Assembly: GCA_007127575.1 (NCBI GenBank) | Contig: SKZC01000225.1 | Span: 1 to 6,346, forward strand | Direction: 5' to 3' | Source: Gemmatimonadota bacterium | Lineage (GTDB): Bacteria > Gemmatimonadota > Gemmatimonadetes > Longimicrobiales > Gaopeijiaceae | Length of the DNA stretch: 6,346 nt | Made by a program: the position numbers and the translations under genes | The notes under the pieces: model-generated | Told to the model about the DNA's origin: nothing | Databases searched by the model: none | The model's input: only the letters and a program-made list of their open reading frames with translations | Part shown: positions 1-6,346 of the stretch, one piece after another | How the letters are laid out: each line of letters starts with the position of its first letter | How positions within the stretch are numbered: position 1 is the stretch's first letter

Positions 1-1063
1 CCCACTTTTTGTGGTACTCCACCTGGTACCGGAACGCCGTAAGCCGGAAGAGCTCCACCTGATTCGCCGTGAGGTCGTAGGTGCTCTGCACATACTCGGT
101 GATCTCGTCGTCCACCAGGCCCATGGTGGCCTCGCTCCCCTCTCCGGCCTCTGCCGCATCCTCGTCCTGGACCTCCAGTGCTCCCAGCACGGCATCCCGG
201 GAGCGTTGGATGCTCTCCTGGCGTGCCTCCTCCGCCCGGTTCAGATTCTCCTGCATGCGGTCGCTAAGCATGGCGAGGGTCATTTCCCGCTCGCCCCGGT
301 GTTCCCCGCCGGTCCGGCGCTCCAGTTCGGAGCCCACACCGGCCATGCGCACCACCTGTTCCCCGAAGCGGAGCCGCTGGAGCTCCTGGGGGTTCTGATC
401 CGCCACCTCCACCACCACCCCGTCCTGGAGCGCCAGGATCAGGTCCGTGCGGTCCTCATCGAAATACATGGTGCCCCGGGCGGCCTGGATCGTGCGGTAC
501 CGGCCGAAGGTGCTCAGGTCGAAGATGGTAATGTCGGTGAGGGCGTTGGTGGTCTGGTCGATCTGTCCGGCCCGGAGGAAGTACCGGCTGTCGTCGCCGG
601 TGTGCACCGGGTTCACCACCTCCTCCCGGAGCTCGAAGGTGGGGCTTGCACCGCCCACGTCCACCAACAGGGTGCTGAGCCTGTGATTCGCCTCGGAGAG
701 GACCCGATCGTTGAAGGCCACCATGAGGACGGAGACCACGAGTCCCGCCGCCAGGAGGGGAAGCATGAATCGAGATGGGTTCACGCCCCCTGCCGCCATG
801 GCGCTGACCTCGTTGGCCGAGGTGAGCTCGCTGAAGGCGTAGAGGACGGCTACCAGCACCGCCATGGGAAGGGTGAGGGCGATGATGTGGGGCAGGGTCA
901 GGACCATGAACTCGGCGATTACGGTCCAGTGAAGCCCCTTCCCGGCGAACTCCTCCATCCGTTGGGCCACCTGGTTCAGGAAGAGGAGGCCCGTTACGGT
1001 GAAGAAGGCGAAGAGGAAGGGGCCGATGTGGGCCCTGAGGACGTACCGTGTGAGGATCTTCAT
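1..1063 (-). CDS. LptF/LptG family LPS export permease (C-terminus cut by window edge)
   Basis: This is an inner-membrane subunit of the LPS transporter; in the known system LptF and LptG pair with the LptB ATPase to pull LPS from the inner membrane towards the periplasmic bridge. The 354 residues visible show the family pattern. A hydrophobic helix (about 12-33) follows an N-terminal MKILTRYVLR, two more membrane stretches lie at about 47-77 and 99-117, and between them sits the cytoplasmic coupling helix SANEVSAMAAGGVNPSRF. Its Glu85 aligns with the conserved coupling-helix glutamate of LptF/LptG. A beta-rich periplasmic domain spans about 140-240. HKKW (351-354) is the motif that normally precedes the last membrane helices, which lie beyond base 1. 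The ATG at 1063 is forced, because an in-frame TAG sits four codons upstream. An acidic, charged stretch (about 262-345) looks longer than usual. Family membership is secure; I cannot tell LptF from LptG. Confidence 0.93.
   Translation of the reverse strand, partial: MKILTRYVLRAHIGPFLFAFFTVTGLLFLNQVAQRMEEFAGKGLHWTVIAEFMVLTLPHIIALTLPMAVLVAVLYAFSELTSANEVSAMAAGGVNPSRFMLPLLAAGLVVSVLMVAFNDRVLSEANHRLSTLLVDVGGASPTFELREEVVNPVHTGDDSRYFLRAGQIDQTTNALTDITIFDLSTFGRYRTIQAARGTMYFDEDRTDLILALQDGVVVEVADQNPQELQRLRFGEQVVRMAGVGSELERRTGGEHRGEREMTLAMLSDRMQENLNRAEEARQESIQRSRDAVLGALEVQDEDAAEAGEGSEATMGLVDDEITEYVQSTYDLTANQVELFRLTAFRYQVEYHKKW
29..280 (-). other. Extended charged linker in the LptF/LptG-like permease
   Basis: Residues about 262-345 of the permease separate the REMT segment that ends the periplasmic beta domain from the HKKW motif before the next membrane helix. 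The first part (about 262-295) is rich in Glu, Arg, Gln and Asn and looks helical. Residues 297-311 are a low-complexity Asp/Glu/Ala/Gly run. From my memory of the family this connection is usually shorter, so the segment is probably a lineage-specific insertion. Its function is unknown. Confidence 0.5.
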
Positions 1064-1121
1064 GGTTGCAGCCTAGCTCCTACCCAGGATTCTCCCCCGC
1101 GGTCCCGCTGAGCGTTCCGTC
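1064..1121. promoter_or_regulatory. Divergent intergenic region between permease and sprA-like gene
   Basis: These 58 bases are all that separates the two divergent start codons, so any promoters of both genes must lie here or inside the opposing coding region. I see no convincing -35/-10 pair on either strand; the stretch is GC-rich apart from a short AGGATT segment near 1086-1091. The self-complementary CTAG at 1073-1076 supplies an in-frame TAG upstream of each gene, one per strand, which fixes the permease start and limits upstream extension of the sprA-like gene. Calling it regulatory rests on position only. Confidence 0.4.
1077..1084 (-). promoter_or_regulatory. Probable ribosome-binding site of the permease gene
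   Basis: Read on the minus strand this is GGTAGGAG, containing the Shine-Dalgarno-like AGGAG. It lies 13 bases before the ATG at 1063, somewhat longer than the usual spacing. It is the only purine-rich match upstream of that start. The sprA-like gene has no comparable site, only a GAG at 1110-1112, about ten bases before its ATG. Confidence 0.45.
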
Positions 1122-1178
1122 ATGTCCCTGGCTCCCGCTCTCCTCCTCTCGCTCCTGGCGGCCCCGGCGCCGTCGGCG
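1122..1178 (+). other. Predicted signal peptide of the SprA-like protein
   Basis: Residues 1-19 are a hydrophobic Leu/Ala/Pro segment (MSLAPALLLSLLAAPAPSA) ending in small residues suited to signal peptidase I, with cleavage most likely after about Ala19. It fits an outer-membrane protein exported through Sec. The stretch has no Lys or Arg before the hydrophobic core, which is unusual. There is no lipobox cysteine. Confidence 0.65.
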
Positions 1179-4100
1179 CTGCAGGTGCCCGGGGACACCC
1201 TGCCGGCGGCAGGGGACACGATCCGGCCCCCATCCACCTCCCTCTGGGAGGGCTCCGGGGCCTCGGACCTGGCCGTGCGGTTCTGGGGCCGGGGGGAGTT
1301 CGGCGGGGACTGGACCCGTTTTCAGCCCTGCGATGCGGGAGCGGATCTGGTCTGCGACCCCAGCCTCATCCCTCAGCTCCAGCCGGACCTGCAGTTCGGC
1401 GCGGTGGCCCGGGGCGTGGTGGCGGACCGGATCTTGGTGGACGTGGACTACGACCAGACCCGCGAGTTCGCCGGGGCGAACCGATTCCGGATCCAGTACC
1501 GCGGGTTGGAGGGGGAGCCTCTCCGGAGCGTGGATCTGGGGGATGTGAGCTTCGATCTTCCCGACTCCCGGTTCCTCACCCGGGGGATTCCGGCGGGGAA
1601 CTTCGGCGTGATGGCCACCGCCGGAGCGGGACCCCTGGAGGTTCAGGGCGTGTTCGCCCAGCAGCAGGGAGCCCGCTCGGTACGGGAGTTCCAGATCGCC
1701 GACGTGGGGCCGGACCAGGGCTTCGTTCGACAGGACACGCTGGTGGTGGACGACGCCGACTACGTGCGGGGACAGTTCATCCTCCTGGTGGACCCCAGAG
1801 AGCTCCAGGGCTATCCCCATGTAGACATCCTCTCCCTCTCCCCCACGGACGTTGCGCCCCTGGTGCAGCCCGGCGTGGAGCCCATCCAGCTCTACCGCAT
1901 GGAGCGAGACCCCGTCATGCGGCAGCAGGTGGAGGGCTACATCCAGGCGGAGGCGGTGGCCACCGGACCCGGCCTTCCCGTCCAGGAGACGGGGTGGTTC
2001 CGTCATCTGGAACCGGGGAGAGACTACTACCTCCATCCGAGTGGGCTCTGGATCGCCCTCCGGAGCCCCCTTCGCTCCGAGGAGGCGCTGGCGGTGAGCT
2101 ACATCACCCAGCGGGGGGACACGGTGGGGGACTACAACCCGGAGCGCCTCCACAACGTGGGCCAGCGGCCCCGACTCCAGCTTCTCCAGGCCACCCGCGG
2201 GAACCACCAGCCGGGCCGGGCCACCTGGGACCGGGAGCTCAAGAACGTGTACCGGATCTCCGGGACCGGGGAGGTGGACCTTTCCTCCGTCACGCTGGAG
2301 ATCAGTCTGGGAGAGCGTGCAGGGGGAACGAACTTCCGGAGGGGACCGGACGGGCGCCCCCTCTCCTTCCTCCGGCTCCTGGGGCTGGACGAGGCCCTGC
2401 CCTTCGAGCAGGTGGATGGGGACGCCGTCTTCATCCCGGCCCAGGAAGCCATGGAGGACCCGGGCCCGGTCTCCGGGAGCTTCGTGGTCTTTCCCACTCT
2501 CCGGCCCTTCCTGGAGCCGGGACCCGTCCGGAGCGAGAACCTCTCGGCTCTGGAGGTCCGGGACATCCTGGGCCCCGACGTGAACCGAAGGATCTACGAG
2601 GAGCCGGATCCCTTCGAGCGAGACAACGCCGGGCTCTTTCGGCTGAACCTCTCCTTCCAGGTCCGGGGCATGGGCACCCTCTCCACCTTCTCCCTGGGGG
2701 CGTTCGGGGTCCGGGAGGGAAGCGAGCGGGTCTATCTGGGGGAGGAGCTCCTCACTCCGGAGCAGGACTACGTCATCGACTACCGGACGGGGCAGGTGAC
2801 CCTCCTCTCCCCTCAGGCCCTCCTGGCCCGGATCCCGGGAGATCGCCTCCGGGTGACCTGGGAGGAGCGTTCCGTCTTCCGCATCGCCCCCACGTCGGTG
2901 GTGGGCCTCAACACCCGCTACGACCTGGGGGAACGGGGAGCGCTCAACGTCATGGGCCTCTACCAGACGGAGCAGGAGGTGGTGAACCGGCCCCAACTCG
3001 GGGTGGAGCCCGGCGCCGTCTTCCTGGGAGGGGTGAGCGGACACCTCGAGCTGGACACGGGCTGGCTGGACCGGTGGGCCGCCTCCCTTCCCGGGGGCCG
3101 GGCCGACGCCCCCTCCCACTTTCGCATCTCCGGTGAGCTGGCCCTCTCCAACCCGAACCCCAACACCCAGGGAGACGTGTTCCTGGACGACTTCGACCGG
3201 ACCGACGAGCGACGGGTGAGCCTCCTCACCCAGTCGTGGCATCTGGGGAGTGCCCCTGCGTTCCGGGAAGGAGCCGAGGGGGCCCTGCCCGCGGTGATGG
3301 ACGAGACCACGGTTGCGGATCTGGTCTGGCAGCATACGTGGGTGGAAGAGGAGGCCCCCGGGGACTCGGTGGGGACCTTCCAGGGGTTCTTCCCCCGGGA
3401 GGAGATCGACCGGCAGATCAGCATCGCCGGGACCCCGGTGCGAGAGCCGGGCCTCCGGCTGGATTTCGGCGGAGGGCAGGGTCCCCTCTTCGACGAGACC
3501 CGATGGCGCTCCGTCACCACCCTCCTGAGTCCCACCGGACAGGATCTGAGCCAGGCCGAGTTCCTGGAGTTCTACGTGGCCGAGGGGGACTCCCTCACCC
3601 TCGTGCTGGATCTGGGGCTGGTGAGCGAGGATGCCTTCTTCGTGGACGAGGAGGGGCGGGCCAGCGGGATCCACCCCGAAACGGGCCGACCCTGGGGTCA
3701 GGGGGTGCTCGACCAGGAGGCGGATCCCCTCCTGGGGGAGATCTGGAGCGACGAGGCCGACCGGTGGGGGGTGTGGGTCGAGACCTGCGAGGCGGAGACC
3801 GGGCGGATCTACAGGCCCGGAGATCCCAGGGCCAATTGCACCCGGGGCAACGGCCGGCGAGACACGGAGGACCTGAACCGAAACGGGGTCCTGGATACCA
3901 CGGAGCGGTACATGCGCTACGTGGTCCGGCTCGACGGAAGCTCCCCCTATCTCCAGCGGAGCCGGGAGGAGACGGGGACCCGCTTCCGCCTCTACCGGAT
4001 CCCCCTTCGAGGTGCCCTGGCCACGAACCCGGGAGGAGGCTTCACCGAGGCGGATTGGCGGGCCGTCCAGTTCCTCCGGGTGACGGTGGCCGGCGAGCGA

Positions 4101-6346
4101 GCGCAGGTCCCGATTCTGGCCCGAATGCGGATCGTGGGCTCCCGGTGGGTGAAACGGGGTGGCGACGGCGTCCTTCGGGGGCTGGCGGGAGACACGCTGG
4201 GAACCGGGGGGCGGGTGGAGGTGACCCCGGTGAGCCGACTCACGGAGGGCGCCGCGTACCAGGCCCCGCCGGGGGTGCTGGAGCAGTTGGACGATCCGAC
4301 GCAGGCGGTGACGGGGAGAGGAGTGGAGTTCAACGAGCGCTCCCTGGGCATCCGCTACCAGGACGTGGCCGGGGGAGAGCGAGCCGAGGTTTATCACCGA
4401 TTTCTCCAGCGGCCCCGGAACTTCATGAACTACCGGACCGCCCGTTTCTGGGTGGTGGCCCGGGACGGCGACTGGGGGCCCGGCCGGGGAAGCCAGTTCT
4501 ACGTGAAGGTGGGGACGGACCCGGACAACTTCTATCTCCACCGGGTCCAGTTGGACCGGGTTCCGGATCGGGCGGGGGTGACGCCGGAGGACTGGCTCCC
4601 TGAGGTGGTGGTGGACTTCAACGAGTGGTTCCGCCTCCGGGCTCAGGCCGAGGAGCGCCTCCTGGTGGATCCTCGAGGGCCTGGCGACCCGCCGGTAGAG
4701 GTCTGGAGCGCCGACTCCACCTATGCCGTGGTCCTGCAGGACCGGGCCCGGGCCCCGAATCTCTCGGCAGTCCGGGAGATCTCCTTCGGGGTGTGGAACG
4801 AAGGGGAGTTCCCCGTCTCCGGAGAGGTGTGGGTGAACGAGCTGCGCCTGGGAGGTGGGCTTCGGAGTCCCGGTGGGGCCGGTCAGGTGAATGTGGAGAT
4901 GAACGCCGGTGGGATCCTCTCCACTCGCCTCTCCCTCTCGGATCAGGGACCGTTCTTCCGACAGATGGACGAGGCCCCCACCTTCTCGGGGGATCGGCAC
5001 CTCTCCATGAGGTCCACCCTGGATCTGGGAGGGTTCACCCCGGCGGAGTGGGGCCTGGAGGCGCCCCTCACCGTCTCCCACTCCGGCCGGGGCGAAGACC
5101 CCAGCTTTCTCCGGGACACGGACCTGAGGGTGGCGAACCTGACGGGGCTCCGGAGCATCCGGGACCAGCACACCCGTGTGGGACTCACCCTCCGGCGCAA
5201 CCTGGACGAGGGGAGTGGGCTCCTGGACCTCCTCACGGTGGGGACGGACCTCCGACTGGGCTTCACTCGGGGTTCCGGCTCCCAGGTCACCTCGGAAACG
5301 GCCACCCGGGGGATGGATGCCCGACTCCAGTACCAGCACAATCCGGAGCGGCGGGAGGTGCCCGTGGTTCCCGGGTTCCTGGAGCCCCTGGTGGGGATCC
5401 TTCTCCCCGGGTCACTGGCCCGGAGCCTCCAGGAGGCTCAACTCCGCTGGACGCCCTCTCAGATCTCCGCTGGAGGCGGGTATGTGCAGCAGGAGTTCCG
5501 GGTCCGACGCTTCGACGAGATCGTCCGCCTTCCCGGGGACCGTCTCACCCCGCTTCCGGCCCGCTCCCGGGCGCCCCAGGAGTGGATGGAGAGCTCGGCC
5601 CGGATGGGCCTCGAGCCCTTCGAGAGCCTCTCCGGTCAACTCACCTTCCGCTCCAGCCGGGACCTGCTGGACCCGGAGGAGGGGGTGAGGGATCCGGTGG
5701 TCCGGCCCCTGGTAGAGGCGGAGCGCCGCCGCCTGGCCGGGGTGGATCTGGGATGGGAAACCCAGCGGACCGTGCAGGGCGACCTCCGCTTCGAGCCCCG
5801 GCTGGCCACCTGGCTCCGCACCGAGCTGAACACCACCACCCGTTTCCTCTCGGACCGAAACGCCGGATTCGCTCGGATCCGGGAGACCCCCACGGACACC
5901 ACGGCGCAGCTCCAGCGAAACGTCAGTGGCCAGCGGGACCTCCGGGCCACGGCCTCCTTCGACCCGGCTCAGTTCTGGCGGGCGCTTCACGAGCGGTTCG
6001 GAGATCCGTCCGAGCTGGCCCCTCCGGGTGAGGAGGTGGGCCCACGGGTTCTGGCACCCGTCACCGCCACCTACCAGGACGGCCTCACCAGCCGGTTCTT
6101 GCGAGAGCCGGTGGACCCCGGCGGGGCGTATCAGCTCGGATGGGGGCGACTCCAGGTCTTCCGGGTTCAGGACGGCAGAACCGCCTCCGCGCTGGTGAGC
6201 CGGCGGGCGTTCAGCTCGGGGACGGGGTTGCGGCTCCCGGCCACCGCCAACGTGAACGCCAACTTCTCCCACTCCCGGATCCAGGCCTTCGATCCCAGAA
6301 GTGACCGGAGGGTGCGGAACCAGTCCTGGCCCGACCTCCGGGCCGG
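1122..6346 (+). CDS. sprA: SprA/Sov-like type IX secretion outer-membrane translocon (C-terminus cut by window edge)
   Basis: SprA is the giant outer-membrane beta-barrel through which T9SS cargo leaves the periplasm. The frame is open for 1741 codons. In order I see: a signal peptide (1-19); an early DYDQTREF (109-116) and LGDVSF (139-144) region like the SprA N-terminal domain; EQDYVIDYRTGQVTLL (547-562), matching the family DYxVDYxxGxV motif; TSVVGLNTRY (591-600); LSNPNPNTQGDVFLDDFD (675-692), matching its DDFE-type motif; EDLNRNGVLDTTE (916-928); FNERSLGIRY (1070-1079); NFMNYRTARFWV (from 1100) and GTDPDNFYL (from 1131); DFNEWFRLR (from 1165); and VWVNELRL (1236-1243). After that come alternating beta-strand patterns of a barrel. 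Flavobacterium SprA is about 2400 residues, so several hundred are probably missing. The only standard start in the open stretch after the TAG at 1074 is ATG 1122. The match is by remembered family motifs, not by a search. Confidence 0.88.
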   Translation, partial: MSLAPALLLSLLAAPAPSALQVPGDTLPAAGDTIRPPSTSLWEGSGASDLAVRFWGRGEFGGDWTRFQPCDAGADLVCDPSLIPQLQPDLQFGAVARGVVADRILVDVDYDQTREFAGANRFRIQYRGLEGEPLRSVDLGDVSFDLPDSRFLTRGIPAGNFGVMATAGAGPLEVQGVFAQQQGARSVREFQIADVGPDQGFVRQDTLVVDDADYVRGQFILLVDPRELQGYPHVDILSLSPTDVAPLVQPGVEPIQLYRMERDPVMRQQVEGYIQAEAVATGPGLPVQETGWFRHLEPGRDYYLHPSGLWIALRSPLRSEEALAVSYITQRGDTVGDYNPERLHNVGQRPRLQLLQATRGNHQPGRATWDRELKNVYRISGTGEVDLSSVTLEISLGERAGGTNFRRGPDGRPLSFLRLLGLDEALPFEQVDGDAVFIPAQEAMEDPGPVSGSFVVFPTLRPFLEPGPVRSENLSALEVRDILGPDVNRRIYEEPDPFERDNAGLFRLNLSFQVRGMGTLSTFSLGAFGVREGSERVYLGEELLTPEQDYVIDYRTGQVTLLSPQALLARIPGDRLRVTWEERSVFRIAPTSVVGLNTRYDLGERGALNVMGLYQTEQEVVNRPQLGVEPGAVFLGGVSGHLELDTGWLDRWAASLPGGRADAPSHFRISGELALSNPNPNTQGDVFLDDFDRTDERRVSLLTQSWHLGSAPAFREGAEGALPAVMDETTVADLVWQHTWVEEEAPGDSVGTFQGFFPREEIDRQISIAGTPVREPGLRLDFGGGQGPLFDETRWRSVTTLLSPTGQDLSQAEFLEFYVAEGDSLTLVLDLGLVSEDAFFVDEEGRASGIHPETGRPWGQGVLDQEADPLLGEIWSDEADRWGVWVETCEAETGRIYRPGDPRANCTRGNGRRDTEDLNRNGVLDTTERYMRYVVRLDGSSPYLQRSREETGTRFRLYRIPLRGALATNPGGGFTEADWRAVQFLRVTVAGERAQVPILARMRIVGSRWVKRGGDGVLRGLAGDTLGTGGRVEVTPVSRLTEGAAYQAPPGVLEQLDDPTQAVTGRGVEFNERSLGIRYQDVAGGERAEVYHRFLQRPRNFMNYRTARFWVVARDGDWGPGRGSQFYVKVGTDPDNFYLHRVQLDRVPDRAGVTPEDWLPEVVVDFNEWFRLRAQAEERLLVDPRGPGDPPVEVWSADSTYAVVLQDRARAPNLSAVREISFGVWNEGEFPVSGEVWVNELRLGGGLRSPGGAGQVNVEMNAGGILSTRLSLSDQGPFFRQMDEAPTFSGDRHLSMRSTLDLGGFTPAEWGLEAPLTVSHSGRGEDPSFLRDTDLRVANLTGLRSIRDQHTRVGLTLRRNLDEGSGLLDLLTVGTDLRLGFTRGSGSQVTSETATRGMDARLQYQHNPERREVPVVPGFLEPLVGILLPGSLARSLQEAQLRWTPSQISAGGGYVQQEFRVRRFDEIVRLPGDRLTPLPARSRAPQEWMESSARMGLEPFESLSGQLTFRSSRDLLDPEEGVRDPVVRPLVEAERRRLAGVDLGWETQRTVQGDLRFEPRLATWLRTELNTTTRFLSDRNAGFARIRETPTDTTAQLQRNVSGQRDLRATASFDPAQFWRALHERFGDPSELAPPGEEVGPRVLAPVTATYQDGLTSRFLREPVDPGGAYQLGWGRLQVFRVQDGRTASALVSRRAFSSGTGLRLPATANVNANFSHSRIQAFDPRSDRRVRNQSWPDLRA
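3786..3905 (+). other. Cysteine pair plus EF-hand-like calcium loop inside the SprA-like protein
   Basis: Cys889 and Cys906 flank a 16-residue stretch. Eleven residues after the second cysteine begins DLNRNGVLDTTE (917-928), with Asp, Asn, Asn, Asp and Glu at positions 1, 3, 5, 9 and 12 of a canonical EF-hand loop. The EDxNxxxxL pattern is also a recognised part of SprA homologues. Only four cysteines are visible in 1741 residues, so the pair probably forms a disulfide outside the cytoplasm. Calcium binding is inferred from the pattern only. A single loop without a second copy is not a dockerin. Confidence 0.6.
4851..6346 (+). other. Beta-barrel-rich C-terminal part of the SprA-like protein
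   Basis: After the VWVNELRL motif, residues from about 1244 to the window edge show short alternating polar/hydrophobic stretches separated by charged loops, for example the strands around LQEAQLRWTPSQISAGGGYV and LSGQLTFRSS. There are no Cys residues and no long hydrophobic helices. This fits outer-membrane strands of the SprA barrel, which in the solved Flavobacterium protein has 36 strands. Strand boundaries cannot be fixed by eye. Confidence 0.6.

Noticed and set aside
11..1111. A 366-codon plus-strand open frame across the left gene.
   Set aside because: It is codon-aligned antisense to the LptF/LptG-like permease. The translation is His/Glu/Gly-rich and matches nothing, whereas the minus strand has the membrane helices and motifs of the family.
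1064..1121. Possible sigma-70-type promoter using TTGCAG (1066-1071) and AGGATT (1086-1091).
   Set aside because: The spacing is 14 bases and both boxes match the consensus poorly. A chance match is more likely.
3870..3905. Possible dockerin or thrombospondin-type-3 calcium repeat.
   Set aside because: Only one loop is present, with no tandem copy, and it sits where SprA homologues carry their EDxN motif, so it is better read as part of SprA.
1080..5339. A 1419-codon open frame on the minus strand.
   Set aside because: It is codon-aligned antisense to the SprA-like gene and open only because TTA, CTA and TCA are avoided there. Its translation is rich in Pro, Gly, His, Glu and Val with no recognisable domain, while the plus-strand frame has ordered SprA motifs.
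1994..6031. Long plus-strand open frames at 1994-3136, 3236-4603 and 4625-6031.
   Set aside because: All lie in the +2 shadow frame of the SprA-like gene and encode Gly/Pro/Arg-rich sequence typical of out-of-frame reading in GC-rich DNA. The true frame continues unbroken through all of them.
5412..6272. A 286-codon minus-strand open frame near the right edge.
   Set aside because: It continues the same codon-aligned antisense shadow after the single TCA codon at 5412 and has no recognisable motif.

Overview
The window is GC-rich bacterial DNA holding two genes that diverge from a 58-base gap. Both run off the ends of the window. The left gene (minus strand, bases 1-1063) encodes the N-terminal 354 residues of an LptF/LptG-family permease, the inner-membrane part of the machine that moves lipopolysaccharide to the outer membrane. 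The right gene (plus strand, from 1122 to the right edge) encodes the first 1741 residues of a very large exported protein. Its landmark motifs, in order, match SprA (called Sov in Porphyromonas), the outer-membrane translocon of the type IX secretion system (T9SS).

Layout: bases 1-1063 are the permease, missing its C-terminal membrane helices. Bases 1064-1121 are the shared intergenic region, with a ribosome-binding-like site for the permease and no convincing promoter. Bases 1122-6346 are the SprA homologue: signal peptide, N-terminal periplasmic/plug-like sequence, conserved central motifs, an EF-hand-like loop preceded by a cysteine pair, then beta-strand-rich sequence typical of the giant barrel. 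The C-terminus is missing. No tRNA, rRNA, mobile element, CRISPR array or terminator was seen.

Organism: a diderm, LPS-making bacterium of the FCB assemblage. Very high GC, a strong preference for G/C at codon third positions and a divergent SprA point towards Gemmatimonadota. A high-GC Bacteroidota/Rhodothermota lineage is the main alternative. This placement is inference and no marker gene in the window proves it.

Both genes build the outer membrane or work across it: one supplies LPS, the other exports proteins through it. In Bacteroidota some T9SS cargo is attached to LPS at the surface, so the divergent arrangement could allow joint control, but nothing in the sequence proves a functional link. 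Many long open frames on the opposite strand and in other frames are by-products of codon bias. The largest is 1419 codons and exists because the SprA gene almost never uses TTA, CTA or TCA.
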